Source: JAKZVK01 sp965248255
Lineage (GTDB): Bacteria > Acidobacteriota > Terriglobia > Bryobacterales > UBA6623
Direction of reading: 5' to 3'
Assembly (NCBI GenBank): GCA_965248255.1
Contig: CBDFIW010000004.1
Location: 1,364,001-1,428,000, forward strand
DNA: 64,000 bases
Shown: in pieces, positions 1 to 8,676 of the stretch
Layout of the letters: every line of letters starts with the position of its first letter
How positions within the stretch are numbered: the first letter of the stretch is position 1
Translations under genes and position numbers: made by a program
Notes under the pieces: model-generated
Seen by the model: only the letters and a program-made list of their open reading frames with translations
What the model was told of the DNA's origin: nothing
Database searches by the model: none

Positions 1-1330
1 GTCCGGCCACCTCCTTCACTGCCTGGATGACCAGCGGCTTGTACGGTTCCTTCCGGCCCCCGGCGTCCCAGTGCTCCAGTTTCTTACGAACCTGTTCGAC
101 GGTCACGATGGCGGCATCCACGAGCGCGCCGATGGCGATGGCGATTCCGCCCAACGACATGATGTTCGCCGTCAGGTTCATGTAGTACATCGGGATGAAC
201 GAGAGGACGACGGCGATCGGGATCACAATGATCGGCAGCAGCGCACTTGGGATGTGCAACAGAAAGAGAACGATGATGATGCTGACAATGGCGATTTCTT
301 CCTTGAGCGTGTCCTCGAGCGTCGCGATCGAGCGTTTGATCAGTTCCGAGCGGTCATAAGTCGACACGACCTTCACCCCTGGAGGAAGAGACGCTTCGAC
401 TTCCTGAAGCCGTTGTTTGACTCGATCGATCACCTCCAAGGCGTTTTCGCCATACCTCATGACGACGATTCCGCCTACCACTTCGCCTTTCCCGTTCCAC
501 TCGGCCAAGCCTCGCCGAATGTCCGGCCCGATCGTGACGTGTCCCAGATCCCGGATGTGGATCGGGGTGCCTTGCCCGTCGGTGCCCACGGGAATGTTTT
601 CGATATCCCGAGGGGACTGGATGTAGCCTCGTCCCCGCACGAAGTACTCCGTCGCGGCGATTTCCAGGACCCGCCCGCCGACATCGTTGTTGCTGCGCCG
701 GACGGCGTCGATGACACGGCGAATCGGTACGTTGTAACCACGAAGCTTGCCTGGGTCGAGGTTGACTTGATACTGCTTCACATAGCCGCCAACGCTGGCC
801 ACCTCCGCGACGCCGGGCACCGCCTGCAGCCAGTAGCGCAGATACCAGTCCTGAAAGCTGCGTAGCTCTTGCAGGTTGTGTTGCCCGGTCTCGTCCACGA
901 GGGCGTACTGGTAGACCCAACCGACACCGGTAGCGTCGGGCCCCAACGTTGGCGTGACCCCCTCGGGGAGGTTTCCCAGGATGCTCTGCATGTATTCGAG
1001 GACGCGGCTCCGGGCCCAGTACATGTCCGTGCCGTCCTCGAAGATCACGTAAACGAACGACAGGCCAAAAAACGATTGCCCTCGAACAAACTGCACCTTG
1101 GGCGCGCCCAGCAGTGATGTAACGATGGGATAGGTGATCTGGTCCTCGACCAAGTCCGGGCTGCGCCCCTGCCATTCCGTAAAGACGATCACTTGCACAT
1201 CCGAAAGATCGGGGATCGCGTCCAGCGAGATGTTGTAGATGGCCCACCCGCCCCAAGCCGTCAGGAAGCCGGCCAACAGGAGGACAAAAAAGCGGTTGCG
1301 GGCGCAGTAGTCGATAACGGCGTTGATCAC
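1..1330 (-). CDS. cusA: CusA-like heavy-metal RND efflux pump, N-terminal 443 residues (runs off window)
   Basis: Inner-membrane proton-driven RND pump that would export metal ions through a tripartite complex with the adaptor and outer-membrane genes upstream. I translated it by eye from a GTG at 1330, and the frame stays open to base 1. The N terminus has the first transmembrane helix followed by the DAIPDLSDVQVIV segment typical of heavy-metal RND pumps. Near residues 405-430 lies GGIAIAIGALVDAAIVTVEQ, the fourth-helix motif. It carries one Asp, as in CusA, which suggests monovalent Cu/Ag rather than the multi-acid CzcA pattern; that substrate call is inference. The GTG overlaps the adaptor stop codon in a GTGA junction, so translation is probably coupled. 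About 600 residues should lie outside the window. Confidence 0.9.
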   Translation of the reverse strand, partial: MINAVIDYCARNRFFVLLLAGFLTAWGGWAIYNISLDAIPDLSDVQVIVFTEWQGRSPDLVEDQITYPIVTSLLGAPKVQFVRGQSFFGLSFVYVIFEDGTDMYWARSRVLEYMQSILGNLPEGVTPTLGPDATGVGWVYQYALVDETGQHNLQELRSFQDWYLRYWLQAVPGVAEVASVGGYVKQYQVNLDPGKLRGYNVPIRRVIDAVRRSNNDVGGRVLEIAATEYFVRGRGYIQSPRDIENIPVGTDGQGTPIHIRDLGHVTIGPDIRRGLAEWNGKGEVVGGIVVMRYGENALEVIDRVKQRLQEVEASLPPGVKVVSTYDRSELIKRSIATLEDTLKEEIAIVSIIIVLFLLHIPSALLPIIVIPIAVVLSFIPMYYMNLTANIMSLGGIAIAIGALVDAAIVTVEQVRKKLEHWDAGGRKEPYKPLVIQAVKEVAG

Positions 1331-2655
1331 GGCTTCGGATCTCCTTCCCAGTTCGCGATCACGCCTTGGACCTTGCTTTCGGCGTCAATCAGAAAGTTCC
1401 CGGCAACAACGATCTTCTCGCCGACCTTCAGACCCTTCAGAACCGCGTAGTAGTCGCCGCCGTGTCCGCCTAGTTGGACTTGACGCAATTCCATGCGCCC
1501 TTCCCCGTGATCGATGAAGATGATATCCCGCTCGCCCGTCCGCAGAACGGCGCTTTTGGGGACCGCGACGACCGTGCGGCTCGGCACATTCAGCTTCACT
1601 TCCACGTACATGCCGGGCTTGAGCGTAAGATCCGCGTTCGGGAACTCCAAACGCACTCTCAGGGTGCGCGTCTGCTCCATCACATGAGGCTCGATGTAGG
1701 TCACCTTCCCAAAGAACTGCCGCCCCGGATAGCTTTCGACCGTCATCGAGGCGTGCTGTCCGAGGCGCACGAGCGGAATGTCGTTTTCGTAGATTTCAAC
1801 GTGAACCCACACAGAGGAATGGTCGGCGATTGTGTAGATCTCCGTCCCCGGTTCGACCCGCATGTTCTCGAAAGCGTTCCGGTGGGTTACGTGGCCTTCT
1901 GTCGGCGAGTGGACCACGAGGTCTTTCTGCACCTCACCGGTTCGAGCGAGTTTCTCGATCTGATCTTCGGAAATGTCCCACAGCAGCAGACGTCGCCGAG
2001 CGGCTTTCAAGAGCGAGCGGGCCCCGCCGGAGACTTCTTGGATGGCGTGATCGCCAAGCGTTGATTGGGCCTTGACCGCGAGCAGATACTCCTCTTGCGT
2101 CGAAACCAACTCCGGACTGTAGATCGTGAACAGAGGCTCGCCTTTGCGCACATGCTGCCAGGTGTAATCGACGAAAACCTTGCTGATCCATCCGCTGAAC
2201 TTCGTGTGGACGTGTGTGATGCGCCGCTCATCCAAGCTGACCCGCCCGATCGTCGAGATCGTGCGGTCGAGCCTGCGCGTCGCCACAGCGTCGGTGCGAA
2301 CTCCGATCATCTGCTGCCGCCGCGGATCGACGGTGAACAGCGACTTCTCAGGAACCACCGGTGCGGACTCTGTCGTGCGCCCCTCTCCCGCGCCTCCAGA
2401 TTCCTTGCGGACAGGGACCAGATCCATCGCGCAAATAGGACACTTCCCGGGCTCCTTCATCTTCACGGAAGGATGCATCGTGCAGGTCCAGTACTTGATC
2501 TCGCCCTCTTCGTTCGTAACCGGTTGCAGGTCGTGCTCATGGAGAGGGGCGTCCACCGAGTGGCCACCTCTGCCCAAACGCCACCCTAAGCCGAAGGCGG
2601 CGGCGATACAAACCGCCGCCAACGCTATGATCAGAACTGTTCGTTTGCGGGTCAT
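1327..2655 (-). CDS. cusB: CusB/HlyD-family periplasmic adaptor with heavy-metal-binding domain
   Basis: Membrane-fusion adaptor linking the RND pump to the TolC-like channel. The 442-residue protein starts with a signal-anchor (residues 5-27). Near residues 55-80 a compact metal-binding domain follows with the pattern CTMHPSVKMKEPGKCPICAMD, seen in adaptors of copper/silver pumps. Then come barrel-sandwich and beta-barrel regions (for example RITHVHTKFSGWISKVFV and LKPGMYVEVKLNVPS) and a C-terminal membrane-proximal domain. The order outer-membrane channel, adaptor, pump on one strand with a 12-base gap upstream and a 4-base overlap downstream indicates one transcript. Expression is probably controlled by the MerR-type promoter near 4604-4635. 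Confidence 0.9.
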   Translation of the reverse strand: MTRKRTVLIIALAAVCIAAAFGLGWRLGRGGHSVDAPLHEHDLQPVTNEEGEIKYWTCTMHPSVKMKEPGKCPICAMDLVPVRKESGGAGEGRTTESAPVVPEKSLFTVDPRRQQMIGVRTDAVATRRLDRTISTIGRVSLDERRITHVHTKFSGWISKVFVDYTWQHVRKGEPLFTIYSPELVSTQEEYLLAVKAQSTLGDHAIQEVSGGARSLLKAARRRLLLWDISEDQIEKLARTGEVQKDLVVHSPTEGHVTHRNAFENMRVEPGTEIYTIADHSSVWVHVEIYENDIPLVRLGQHASMTVESYPGRQFFGKVTYIEPHVMEQTRTLRVRLEFPNADLTLKPGMYVEVKLNVPSRTVVAVPKSAVLRTGERDIIFIDHGEGRMELRQVQLGGHGGDYYAVLKGLKVGEKIVVAGNFLIDAESKVQGVIANWEGDPKP

Positions 2656-2667
2656 CGTCGTCTCCCT

Positions 2668-3930
2668 TCAAGGAATGAGCTTCTTGCCAATCACGGGTTC
2701 CATCCGAGCCAGCGCTTGCTGGTACGAGGCGAGCTGCCTGTAGTACTCCAGCTCGTAGTCGAGGAGCACGGTGGCGGCGGTGATTAGCGTCAGAAAATCC
2801 GCCGAGCCGACCTCGTACGCCGATATGGCAGATTCCAGCGAGAGGGTGGCCTGCGGGATGATCGCCGTCTTGTAGAGCGATGCGAGCCGGTCAGCGGCGC
2901 GAGCCATGAGATAGTGATCTTTGATGTCGAAGAGCAAGCCTTGGGTTTTGGCCCGGTACGTATGGCGAGCCTCTGCCAACTTGGAAGCGGCCTCTTCGAC
3001 TCCAAACCGCTGCTTCCGCCAGAAATAGAGCGGAATCTTTGCCTCGAACGCCGCTACGTAATAGTCAGGAAACATCGATCCGGTGTGCTGCCACTCAAAG
3101 CCCACCCGGAAGTCGGGCCGATATCCCTTTCGTGAGAGGTTGAGCGCCGCAGCGTTGCGGCTCACCTCGTGTTCCTGCGCACGAAGGACAGGCGAGTGGC
3201 GTTGAGCGTCCTGATACAAATCCGCTAGCTCCGTTGGAAACGGCGCCGGCTCCACGTTCTCTGGCGGTCCCAAGGGCTCATCGGGCGACCGGTCTAGCAG
3301 GGTGTTGATCGCAGCGGCGGCGCTGTCACGTCTCTGACGAAAGATCTCTTCCCTGTCGCGCAACAGCGTCTGCTCAAGCTGAGCTTGTAGAACGTCCTGC
3401 TGGATGCCCTTGCCGACCGCGTAGCGAGCCTCGGCAATCTTGACGAATTCTTCGAGAAGATCTCGGTCCTTTGCGACGGTCTCGAGCCCCTTGGCAAAGT
3501 AGTAGTAGTCGTAGTAGTGTTGCTTGACCTCGGACAGGAGATCGAACTCAAGCTGCCGGTAGCGCTGTTCCTCAGCCCGCGCTTCCTCCAACGCTACGTT
3601 CTCTTTCAACTTGAGCTTGCCGGGAAAAGGCAACTCCTGCGATACGCCAAGGCTGACGAAGACGAAGTCGCTCACATTGAGCGTCGAGACCGGCCGACCG
3701 ACGCCGAAGTTCCGCACCGACACCCGAGGATCGGGCAGCGTCCGCTCTTGCGAGGGGCGTTTTGTCGCCGCCTCCCATCGGGCTCTCGCGGCCTTGAGTT
3801 GCGGATTGCTGAAACGAGCCTCTTCCAGTAGGCGGTCAAGCCGCAGAGGCTCCCCTTCGAACTGCCCGAAGACTGGGGCTTCGAGCAGGACAAGCGTCAA
3901 TAGGACGCCACAAAGACGCGCTCTGATCAT
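2668..3930 (-). CDS. TolC-family outer-membrane efflux protein (CusC-like)
   Basis: Outer-membrane channel of the metal efflux complex. The 420-residue protein has a signal peptide ending near GQF, then the duplicated helical outer-membrane-efflux fold: LLEEARFSNPQLKAARARWEAA near the N terminus and a second repeat near residues 230-400 with long coiled-coil-like helices. Length is normal for the family. It precedes the adaptor and pump genes in the same orientation. Its ATG overlaps the stop of a 71-codon upstream ORF (ATGA at 3927-3930). Metal specificity cannot be read from this protein; context points to the Cus-type system. Confidence 0.88.
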   Translation of the reverse strand: MIRARLCGVLLTLVLLEAPVFGQFEGEPLRLDRLLEEARFSNPQLKAARARWEAATKRPSQERTLPDPRVSVRNFGVGRPVSTLNVSDFVFVSLGVSQELPFPGKLKLKENVALEEARAEEQRYRQLEFDLLSEVKQHYYDYYYFAKGLETVAKDRDLLEEFVKIAEARYAVGKGIQQDVLQAQLEQTLLRDREEIFRQRRDSAAAAINTLLDRSPDEPLGPPENVEPAPFPTELADLYQDAQRHSPVLRAQEHEVSRNAAALNLSRKGYRPDFRVGFEWQHTGSMFPDYYVAAFEAKIPLYFWRKQRFGVEEAASKLAEARHTYRAKTQGLLFDIKDHYLMARAADRLASLYKTAIIPQATLSLESAISAYEVGSADFLTLITAATVLLDYELEYYRQLASYQQALARMEPVIGKKLIP

Positions 3931-4142
3931 TTGCTCCCTCCATGGACCATGTCGCCGGCCGCAGGCAAAGGCCTCAGGCGGCCTACTCTGTGGGCCTTGC
4001 CCGAGCGACTTTTCTCAGAATCCGGCAAGAACAGATATGAAAGCGCCACGTCAAACGGCGCGCCGAGCGCAAGAGCGACGACTGCGACATGGCGCGCTAG
4101 ATGAAAACACGGTGATACTGACATTCCAATCCTCCAAGCCAA
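3927..4142 (-). CDS. Possible 71-residue small protein of the efflux operon
   Basis: A short ORF fills the gap between the upstream secreted small protein and the TolC-family gene, and its stop overlaps the TolC start in an ATGA arrangement. It has one hydrophobic stretch (HVAVVALALGAPFDVALSYLFL) that could be a membrane helix, then a basic tail. I recognise no family. The overlap and position favour a real coupled gene, but base composition in this GC-rich stretch also opens chance ORFs. It may instead be untranslated leader. Confidence 0.3.
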   Translation of the reverse strand: MAWRIGMSVSPCFHLARHVAVVALALGAPFDVALSYLFLPDSEKSRSGKAHRVGRLRPLPAAGDMVHGGSK

Positions 4143-4208
4143 GTCCGAGTAGACAGACGGAGGAGAGTCACGCTCGCAATCGGGCGCACTTCTCCCCTTG
4201 ACTTGGCG

Positions 4209-4595
4209 CTAGACCAGGAGGATGGAGTGTTTCAGGTAGAGCCGCGGGTGAGCAACTGCGGGTGTCGACGCTGAATCAGAGTCCAGATACGCCAGGGCAT
4301 CCCAAACGGAGAGGCTCGGTTGCACTGCTTGCACTACACCAAACGCCGGCACCAACCATTTCTTCGCCCGAGCAGGCTCGGGCGTTGGTTCGGTGGGGTC
4401 TTCCCCGCAGCGCAGCGAGCAACAGGATGTTGCGTAGGGCGAGCCAGCCTTCGCCAGATGACAACAGGCCCGCACGCACCTGCTTCCCGGCGCTCCAGCC
4501 AGCTCTTGGAAGCCGAGGAGGAAGCCGCCGCCGTAGAGCACGCAGACCTGACTCAGAGTGATAACGGCAACGAGTCTGAGCAGCGCTTGGCGCAT
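4209..4595 (-). CDS. Small Cys-rich exported protein heading the metal efflux operon, unknown function
   Basis: A 128-residue protein with an N-terminal hydrophobic signal-like segment (LLRLVAVITLSQVCVLYGG), a central cysteine-rich part with CVRACCHLA and SCCSLRCGE, and a C terminus ending LYLKHSILLV. I do not recognise a named family. The six cysteines clustered in the middle would suit metal binding, which is inference. It is the first gene of the operon: its ATG at 4595 sits only about 9 bases past the -10 element at 4604-4609, so the mRNA would be leaderless or nearly so. The next operon gene begins 66 bases downstream. Confidence 0.6.
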   Translation of the reverse strand: MRQALLRLVAVITLSQVCVLYGGGFLLGFQELAGAPGSRCVRACCHLAKAGSPYATSCCSLRCGEDPTEPTPEPARAKKWLVPAFGVVQAVQPSLSVWDALAYLDSDSASTPAVAHPRLYLKHSILLV

Positions 4596-4603
4596 CTTTC
4601 ATG

Positions 4604-4635
4604 AGCATACACCCTGGAGTTGGCTCCAGGGTCAA
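4604..4635 (-). promoter_or_regulatory. MerR/ZntR-type metal-responsive promoter of the efflux operon
   Basis: On the minus strand: -35 TTGACC (4635-4630), a 20-base spacer, and -10 TATGCT (4609-4604). The spacer holds a perfect 9-base dyad, ACCCTGGAG-CCAA-CTCCAGGGT (4632-4611). Over-long spacers filled by such a dyad are the hallmark of promoters activated by DNA distortion by MerR-family regulators, and this one closely resembles the E. coli zntA promoter. No MerR-family gene is visible in the window, so the regulator must be encoded elsewhere. Confidence 0.85.
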
Positions 4636-4638
4636 GCA

Positions 4639-6675
4639 CTATCTGCTTTTGGGGTTTTCGTTCATCCGGTAATCCCAGTGGCGGGCCGCATTCTTGAGGA
4701 CCTCGGGCAGGTCGCCGCCTAGGAGATAGCCGCCTTCGATCAACTCGATGGCGGCGTCGGCCACCAGGCCGAGATAATGCTCCCGGCTTTGGTACCGTTC
4801 CTCGATCGATGGCCGCGGATCGCCGGCGGCTTCCCGTTCAGCCTTGGTACGGGCGAAGGGGATGTAGGAGCCGGCCATGCTCGAGATCTCGTGCGTCGGG
4901 CCGGACTTCTTGTTGAACAGGTTCCAGCCGGTGTAGGTGGCGAGCGGGACCTTTTGTTCGGGCATCTGAATGCCGGAGATTTCGTTGCCGTCGCGGTCGA
5001 CGGCGGAGACCAGGATCGGGAAGGCGCTGCCGACCTTAGGCGGCTCTTGCGTTACGATTCCGGCACTGTAGAACCGCGGACCGTAGTCGGCACGGTAGGC
5101 CTTGTGAGCGCGGGAGGAGAACCCAACGCCGGGCAACTTCGGGAACATCAGGTCTTCGGGACGCACCAGCGTTTTGTCTTCGCGGCGGGGATACCGGCTC
5201 GGCGGAGCAGGTGGGCCGCCTCCGGCCCAGCGGTCCATGGCTTGTAGCAGGGCGCGCATGGACCATTTGAAGTTCATCGGGTTGCTCTTCTGTTGGCCAA
5301 TGCTGACCGTGGGAGGGAAGCCCGTGGGGCCGTGCTGGGTGCCGCTGAACATGAAGACCCGAACGTTGTCGAACAACGTGACGTCCGCCTTGCCGTCCAA
5401 GGTGGTGTGAATCAACGAGGCGGCGCGGCCCCAGTATTCGTACGACGAGTTCGTGTAGAAGATCTTGGGCCAGAACTTGCGGTCGAGGTGATGGCTCAGA
5501 ATGCCGTCGCTCAGACCGGTTTCGGGATCGGTTTGCTCGAGGTCGGTAAACGGGAAGATGTCGGTCGGGTATAGAAAGTTCATGAAGGGATGGGCGTCGC
5601 GCGAGGGCTGTGCGAAGCGGTGATTGAAGCTGCCGCGCCCGCCGCCCGCTACATGAGAGATCAGCCCGTCGAACACCTGGCGGTGCTTCTCGTCTTCGTT
5701 GAAGCCGTAGTAAAGAAAAGTGCGCAGGAAACGACCGCTTTGCGAGATGCCGAACCCAAGACCGCGGTCAATGGCGCCGGCGGAAACGGCGAGATCTTTG
5801 GAGCCCTCGTACTTGAGGAGTGAGACCATGTCGCGAATGGCCGTTGGTCCGAGCCCGACGAGCGGCGGGTTCTCAGAGACGTAGACAACCTCGTAAATCT
5901 TGCCCGGCTCGAAGCCGCCTTCCAGATAGACACGTCCCTTGTCAGGGGTAACCTTGCCGTTTTCCATCCGTGCGAACTCCCACTTCGAGCGGGGGATCGT
6001 CTCGCGCGCCGATTCGACGGCGTCGCGAACGGTCATCACCGTTTCCGGAGCGCCGGGATCGGCGACTTCGTAGGGGATGTGGTTGCGGTCGGAGAGTAGG
6101 TGGGTGTAGAGGCGGTCTTTGACCACGAAGTCGCTACGCACGACGCCGCGGATCGGCTTGCCGCCCTTCGTCGCGATGGGCGGGTAGAGCCGCATGCGGC
6201 CCTCTTGTTGCGGGGGGTCGAACTGCCATCCAAGCCATAGCAGCGTGTATCCCTCGCGCAGCAGGAAGCCGTCGCCGAAGTGTTCCTCGTTCTCTGGCTC
6301 GTAGCCACCCCGCGCGAAGTTGAAGAAGCTAAGCATGCCTTTACCGCCGCGGTTCGAGACCTCATAGAGGACCGCGCCGTTGCCGCGTTCGGCGTCCTTG
6401 GGCTTGAGCAAGTAGAGGTCGGAGGAGAACTCTACTTCGCCAGCTTCGTTGCGGGGCGCCAGGTCGATGTCGGTGATGATGCGATTGGCCGAGTTGTCGG
6501 GATCGACGGCGAAGAACACTTTGCCGCTGATCTTCTCGTAGGGGCCCACGAGGCCGAAGGCCTTGCCGTCAAGTACGTCGAGGCGACGTTCAACTTCGAC
6601 CCGCACCACACGGGCGGATGCCAAAGGGAGCAACAAGGGACAGAGCAGGCCGAGGAGAAGGATAGTCCGAAGCAT
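4639..6675 (-). CDS. Secreted alpha/beta-hydrolase-domain protein (Abhydrolase_10-like)
   Basis: A 678-residue protein with a clear signal peptide (LLLGLLCPLLLPLASA). It resembles the large alpha/beta-hydrolase-domain proteins common in soil bacteria, beginning with a region like RLDVLDGKAFGLVGPYEKI, then a LYEVSNRGGKG block. The probable nucleophile elbow is GFGISQSGRF near residues 307-316. Substrate is unknown; family members are annotated only as hydrolase-like. It is transcribed toward the efflux promoter and ends 3 bases before that -35 element, but on the same strand, so read-through into the efflux genes is possible. No operon partner is evident upstream. Confidence 0.75.
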   Translation of the reverse strand: MLRTILLLGLLCPLLLPLASARVVRVEVERRLDVLDGKAFGLVGPYEKISGKVFFAVDPDNSANRIITDIDLAPRNEAGEVEFSSDLYLLKPKDAERGNGAVLYEVSNRGGKGMLSFFNFARGGYEPENEEHFGDGFLLREGYTLLWLGWQFDPPQQEGRMRLYPPIATKGGKPIRGVVRSDFVVKDRLYTHLLSDRNHIPYEVADPGAPETVMTVRDAVESARETIPRSKWEFARMENGKVTPDKGRVYLEGGFEPGKIYEVVYVSENPPLVGLGPTAIRDMVSLLKYEGSKDLAVSAGAIDRGLGFGISQSGRFLRTFLYYGFNEDEKHRQVFDGLISHVAGGGRGSFNHRFAQPSRDAHPFMNFLYPTDIFPFTDLEQTDPETGLSDGILSHHLDRKFWPKIFYTNSSYEYWGRAASLIHTTLDGKADVTLFDNVRVFMFSGTQHGPTGFPPTVSIGQQKSNPMNFKWSMRALLQAMDRWAGGGPPAPPSRYPRREDKTLVRPEDLMFPKLPGVGFSSRAHKAYRADYGPRFYSAGIVTQEPPKVGSAFPILVSAVDRDGNEISGIQMPEQKVPLATYTGWNLFNKKSGPTHEISSMAGSYIPFARTKAEREAAGDPRPSIEERYQSREHYLGLVADAAIELIEGGYLLGGDLPEVLKNAARHWDYRMNENPKSR

Positions 6676-6762
6676 GCGCCCATTAAAGACTGCTTGGAAG
6701 CGTCAGTCAAGCGAGGATATAGAGAACGAGGGGCCTTGTCGGCTCGGGACGCGGGTTCGGGG

Positions 6763-7221
6763 TCAGGCAGAGATCTGTAGGCGGGTGCGGCGCGCGGCGC
6801 GACCGGCCGCTCGCGTGGCGAGTAGATCGGTCACTTGGGTCAGGAAGGCAGGGATGTTGACCGTTTCGATGAGTACCTTCTCGGAACCATCACAAGCCCC
6901 GGAGTACTCCTGGAAGGCAGTCAGATAGGCGGTCGCGGGCCGGTAGCTCTGAGTACGAGCGAGGTGAATCACGTTGCGGGACGCCTGCTGGGACTCGCCG
7001 CCCAGATTGCACAAGACCATCGCGTATTGCCGATCCTCGACCTTCGCCATCGCTTCGGCCGAAGATGCCGCGGAATCAACAAGATAGCCGCTCTTTGCGA
7101 GCACGGCCTCTAGGGTCAGCCGAGCGGCGGTGTCATCGATCGCCAACAGGATCTCGACACCTCCGTCGAAGAGTGCGTCACTAAATCGGTCTGAACCGGC
7201 TGCTTGCGCGTAGGCACCCAC
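6763..7221 (-). CDS. Degenerate response-regulator receiver-domain protein
   Basis: A 152-residue single-domain protein with the shape of a CheY-like receiver. The acidic pair is present (ILLAIDDTAARLTLEAVL, residues about 24-41), and the conserved helix LEAVLAKSGYLVDSA follows. Where the phosphoacceptor Asp is expected, after strand beta3, the sequence reads AMVLCNLGGE, so Asp appears to be replaced by Asn or Cys. The later Lys position is also unclear. It may act as a phosphorylation-independent receiver or scaffold; that is inference. No histidine kinase is adjacent. Confidence 0.6.
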   Translation of the reverse strand: MGAYAQAAGSDRFSDALFDGGVEILLAIDDTAARLTLEAVLAKSGYLVDSAASSAEAMAKVEDRQYAMVLCNLGGESQQASRNVIHLARTQSYRPATAYLTAFQEYSGACDGSEKVLIETVNIPAFLTQVTDLLATRAAGRAARRTRLQISA

Positions 7222-7362
7222 ACCAGGATTGTATCCTGAGATCGCGAATTCCCAGCAAGTAAATTTCCAGCTCTAGGGACCACGAGTCAAGCAGCTTAAA
7301 TATAAAGAGTTACAAGGGTATTCCGAAGCCTTGAAGGGTACTACAGGTACCAGGGATAGGGG

Positions 7363-8676
7363 CTAATGCGCGGGGAAAACCCGCCGAAAGATGTGGTCCA
7401 CATGGCGCAACTGGTGCTCGAGGGTAAAGGCGGACTCGATCTGCTCCGGGCTGAGCACGGAGGAGATGTCGGGGTCTTGCTCGATCAGTTCGCGGAAGCT
7501 CACGTCCTCTTCCCAGGCCTGCATGGCGTTGCGCTGCACCCAGCGGTAGGCCGTCTCGCGCAGCACACCCTTGGTGGCCAGCTCGAGCAGGACCTGGCCT
7601 GAGTAGACCAGTCCGCCACCCATGTCGAGGTTTTGCCTCATACGCTCGGGGTAGACCAGCAGCCGCCGGACCAGATCGGTGGTCTTGGCCAGCAGGTAAT
7701 CGACGAGGATGGTCGAGTCGGGCAGGATGACGCGCTCGACCGAAGAATGCGAGATGTCGCGTTCCTGCCACAGAGCGATGTTCTCGAACGCCGCCATGGC
7801 ATTCGAACGCACGACGCGCGCCAGGCCACAGATCTGCTCGGAGGTGATTGGGTTCTTCTTGTGCGGCATGGCCGAGCTGCCCTTCTGCGATTTCGAGAAG
7901 TACTCCTGGGCCTCGCGCACTTCGGTCCGTTGCAGGTGACGCACTTCGAGCGCGATTTTTTCGCAGCTGGCAGCGATCAACGCCAGTGTGGAGATGTAAT
8001 GCGCGTGGCGATCGCGTTGGATCACCTGTGAGGAGATGGGACAGGGACCGAGGCCGAGCTTTTCACAGATCAGGTCCTCGGCGCCCGGGCTGATGTGAGC
8101 GAACGTGCCGACCGCGCCCGAAATCTTGCCGACCCGCATCTGCTCGGCGGCGGTGCGGAAGCGCTCAACCTGGCGGCCGACCTCGGTGTACCAGTTGGCG
8201 ACCTTGAGACCGAAGGTGGTCGGTTCGGCGTGCACGCCGTGGGTGCGTCCGACCATAACGGCGTCCTTGAATTCGAGGGCGCGCTTGCCGAGAACTTCGT
8301 GCAGCTCCTCGACGCCGGTTTGGATTTGCCGCGACGCTTCTTTGATCTGCAGCGCCTGTGCCGTATCGACCACGTCGTTCGAGGTGAGTCCGAAGTGCAG
8401 CCAGCGGGAGGCGTCGGCCGCACCGGCCGCAGCGAGCTTTTCGGCCACGGCGGTGGTAAAGGCGATCACGTCATGGCGGACTTCGGCTTCGACCTCTTGA
8501 ATCCGTTGCACGTCGAAGTCGGCGTGCTTTCGCAGAGCTTCAGCGGCTTCTTCGGGCACCTCCCCGATTTCAGCTAGCGCGTCGGACGACGCCAACTCGA
8601 CTTCCAGCCACTGGCGGTACTTGTTCTCATCGGACCAGACGCGGCCCATCGCTTCACGCGTATAGCGGGGAATCAA
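7363..8676 (-). CDS. purB: Adenylosuccinate lyase
   Basis: Cytosolic fumarase/aspartase-superfamily enzyme of purine synthesis, cleaving SAICAR and adenylosuccinate with release of fumarate. I chose a TTG start at 8676: the reading frame is open further up, but from this TTG the protein begins IPRYTREAMGRVWSDENKYRQW, the usual N terminus of the family, and gives 437 residues, a normal length. The superfamily signature GSSAMPHKKNPI is intact, as is the catalytic-region motif GRTHGVHAEPTTFG. The TTG overlaps the TGA of the upstream hydrolase gene, so the two are translationally coupled. Confidence 0.95.
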   Translation of the reverse strand: MIPRYTREAMGRVWSDENKYRQWLEVELASSDALAEIGEVPEEAAEALRKHADFDVQRIQEVEAEVRHDVIAFTTAVAEKLAAAGAADASRWLHFGLTSNDVVDTAQALQIKEASRQIQTGVEELHEVLGKRALEFKDAVMVGRTHGVHAEPTTFGLKVANWYTEVGRQVERFRTAAEQMRVGKISGAVGTFAHISPGAEDLICEKLGLGPCPISSQVIQRDRHAHYISTLALIAASCEKIALEVRHLQRTEVREAQEYFSKSQKGSSAMPHKKNPITSEQICGLARVVRSNAMAAFENIALWQERDISHSSVERVILPDSTILVDYLLAKTTDLVRRLLVYPERMRQNLDMGGGLVYSGQVLLELATKGVLRETAYRWVQRNAMQAWEEDVSFRELIEQDPDISSVLSPEQIESAFTLEHQLRHVDHIFRRVFPAH

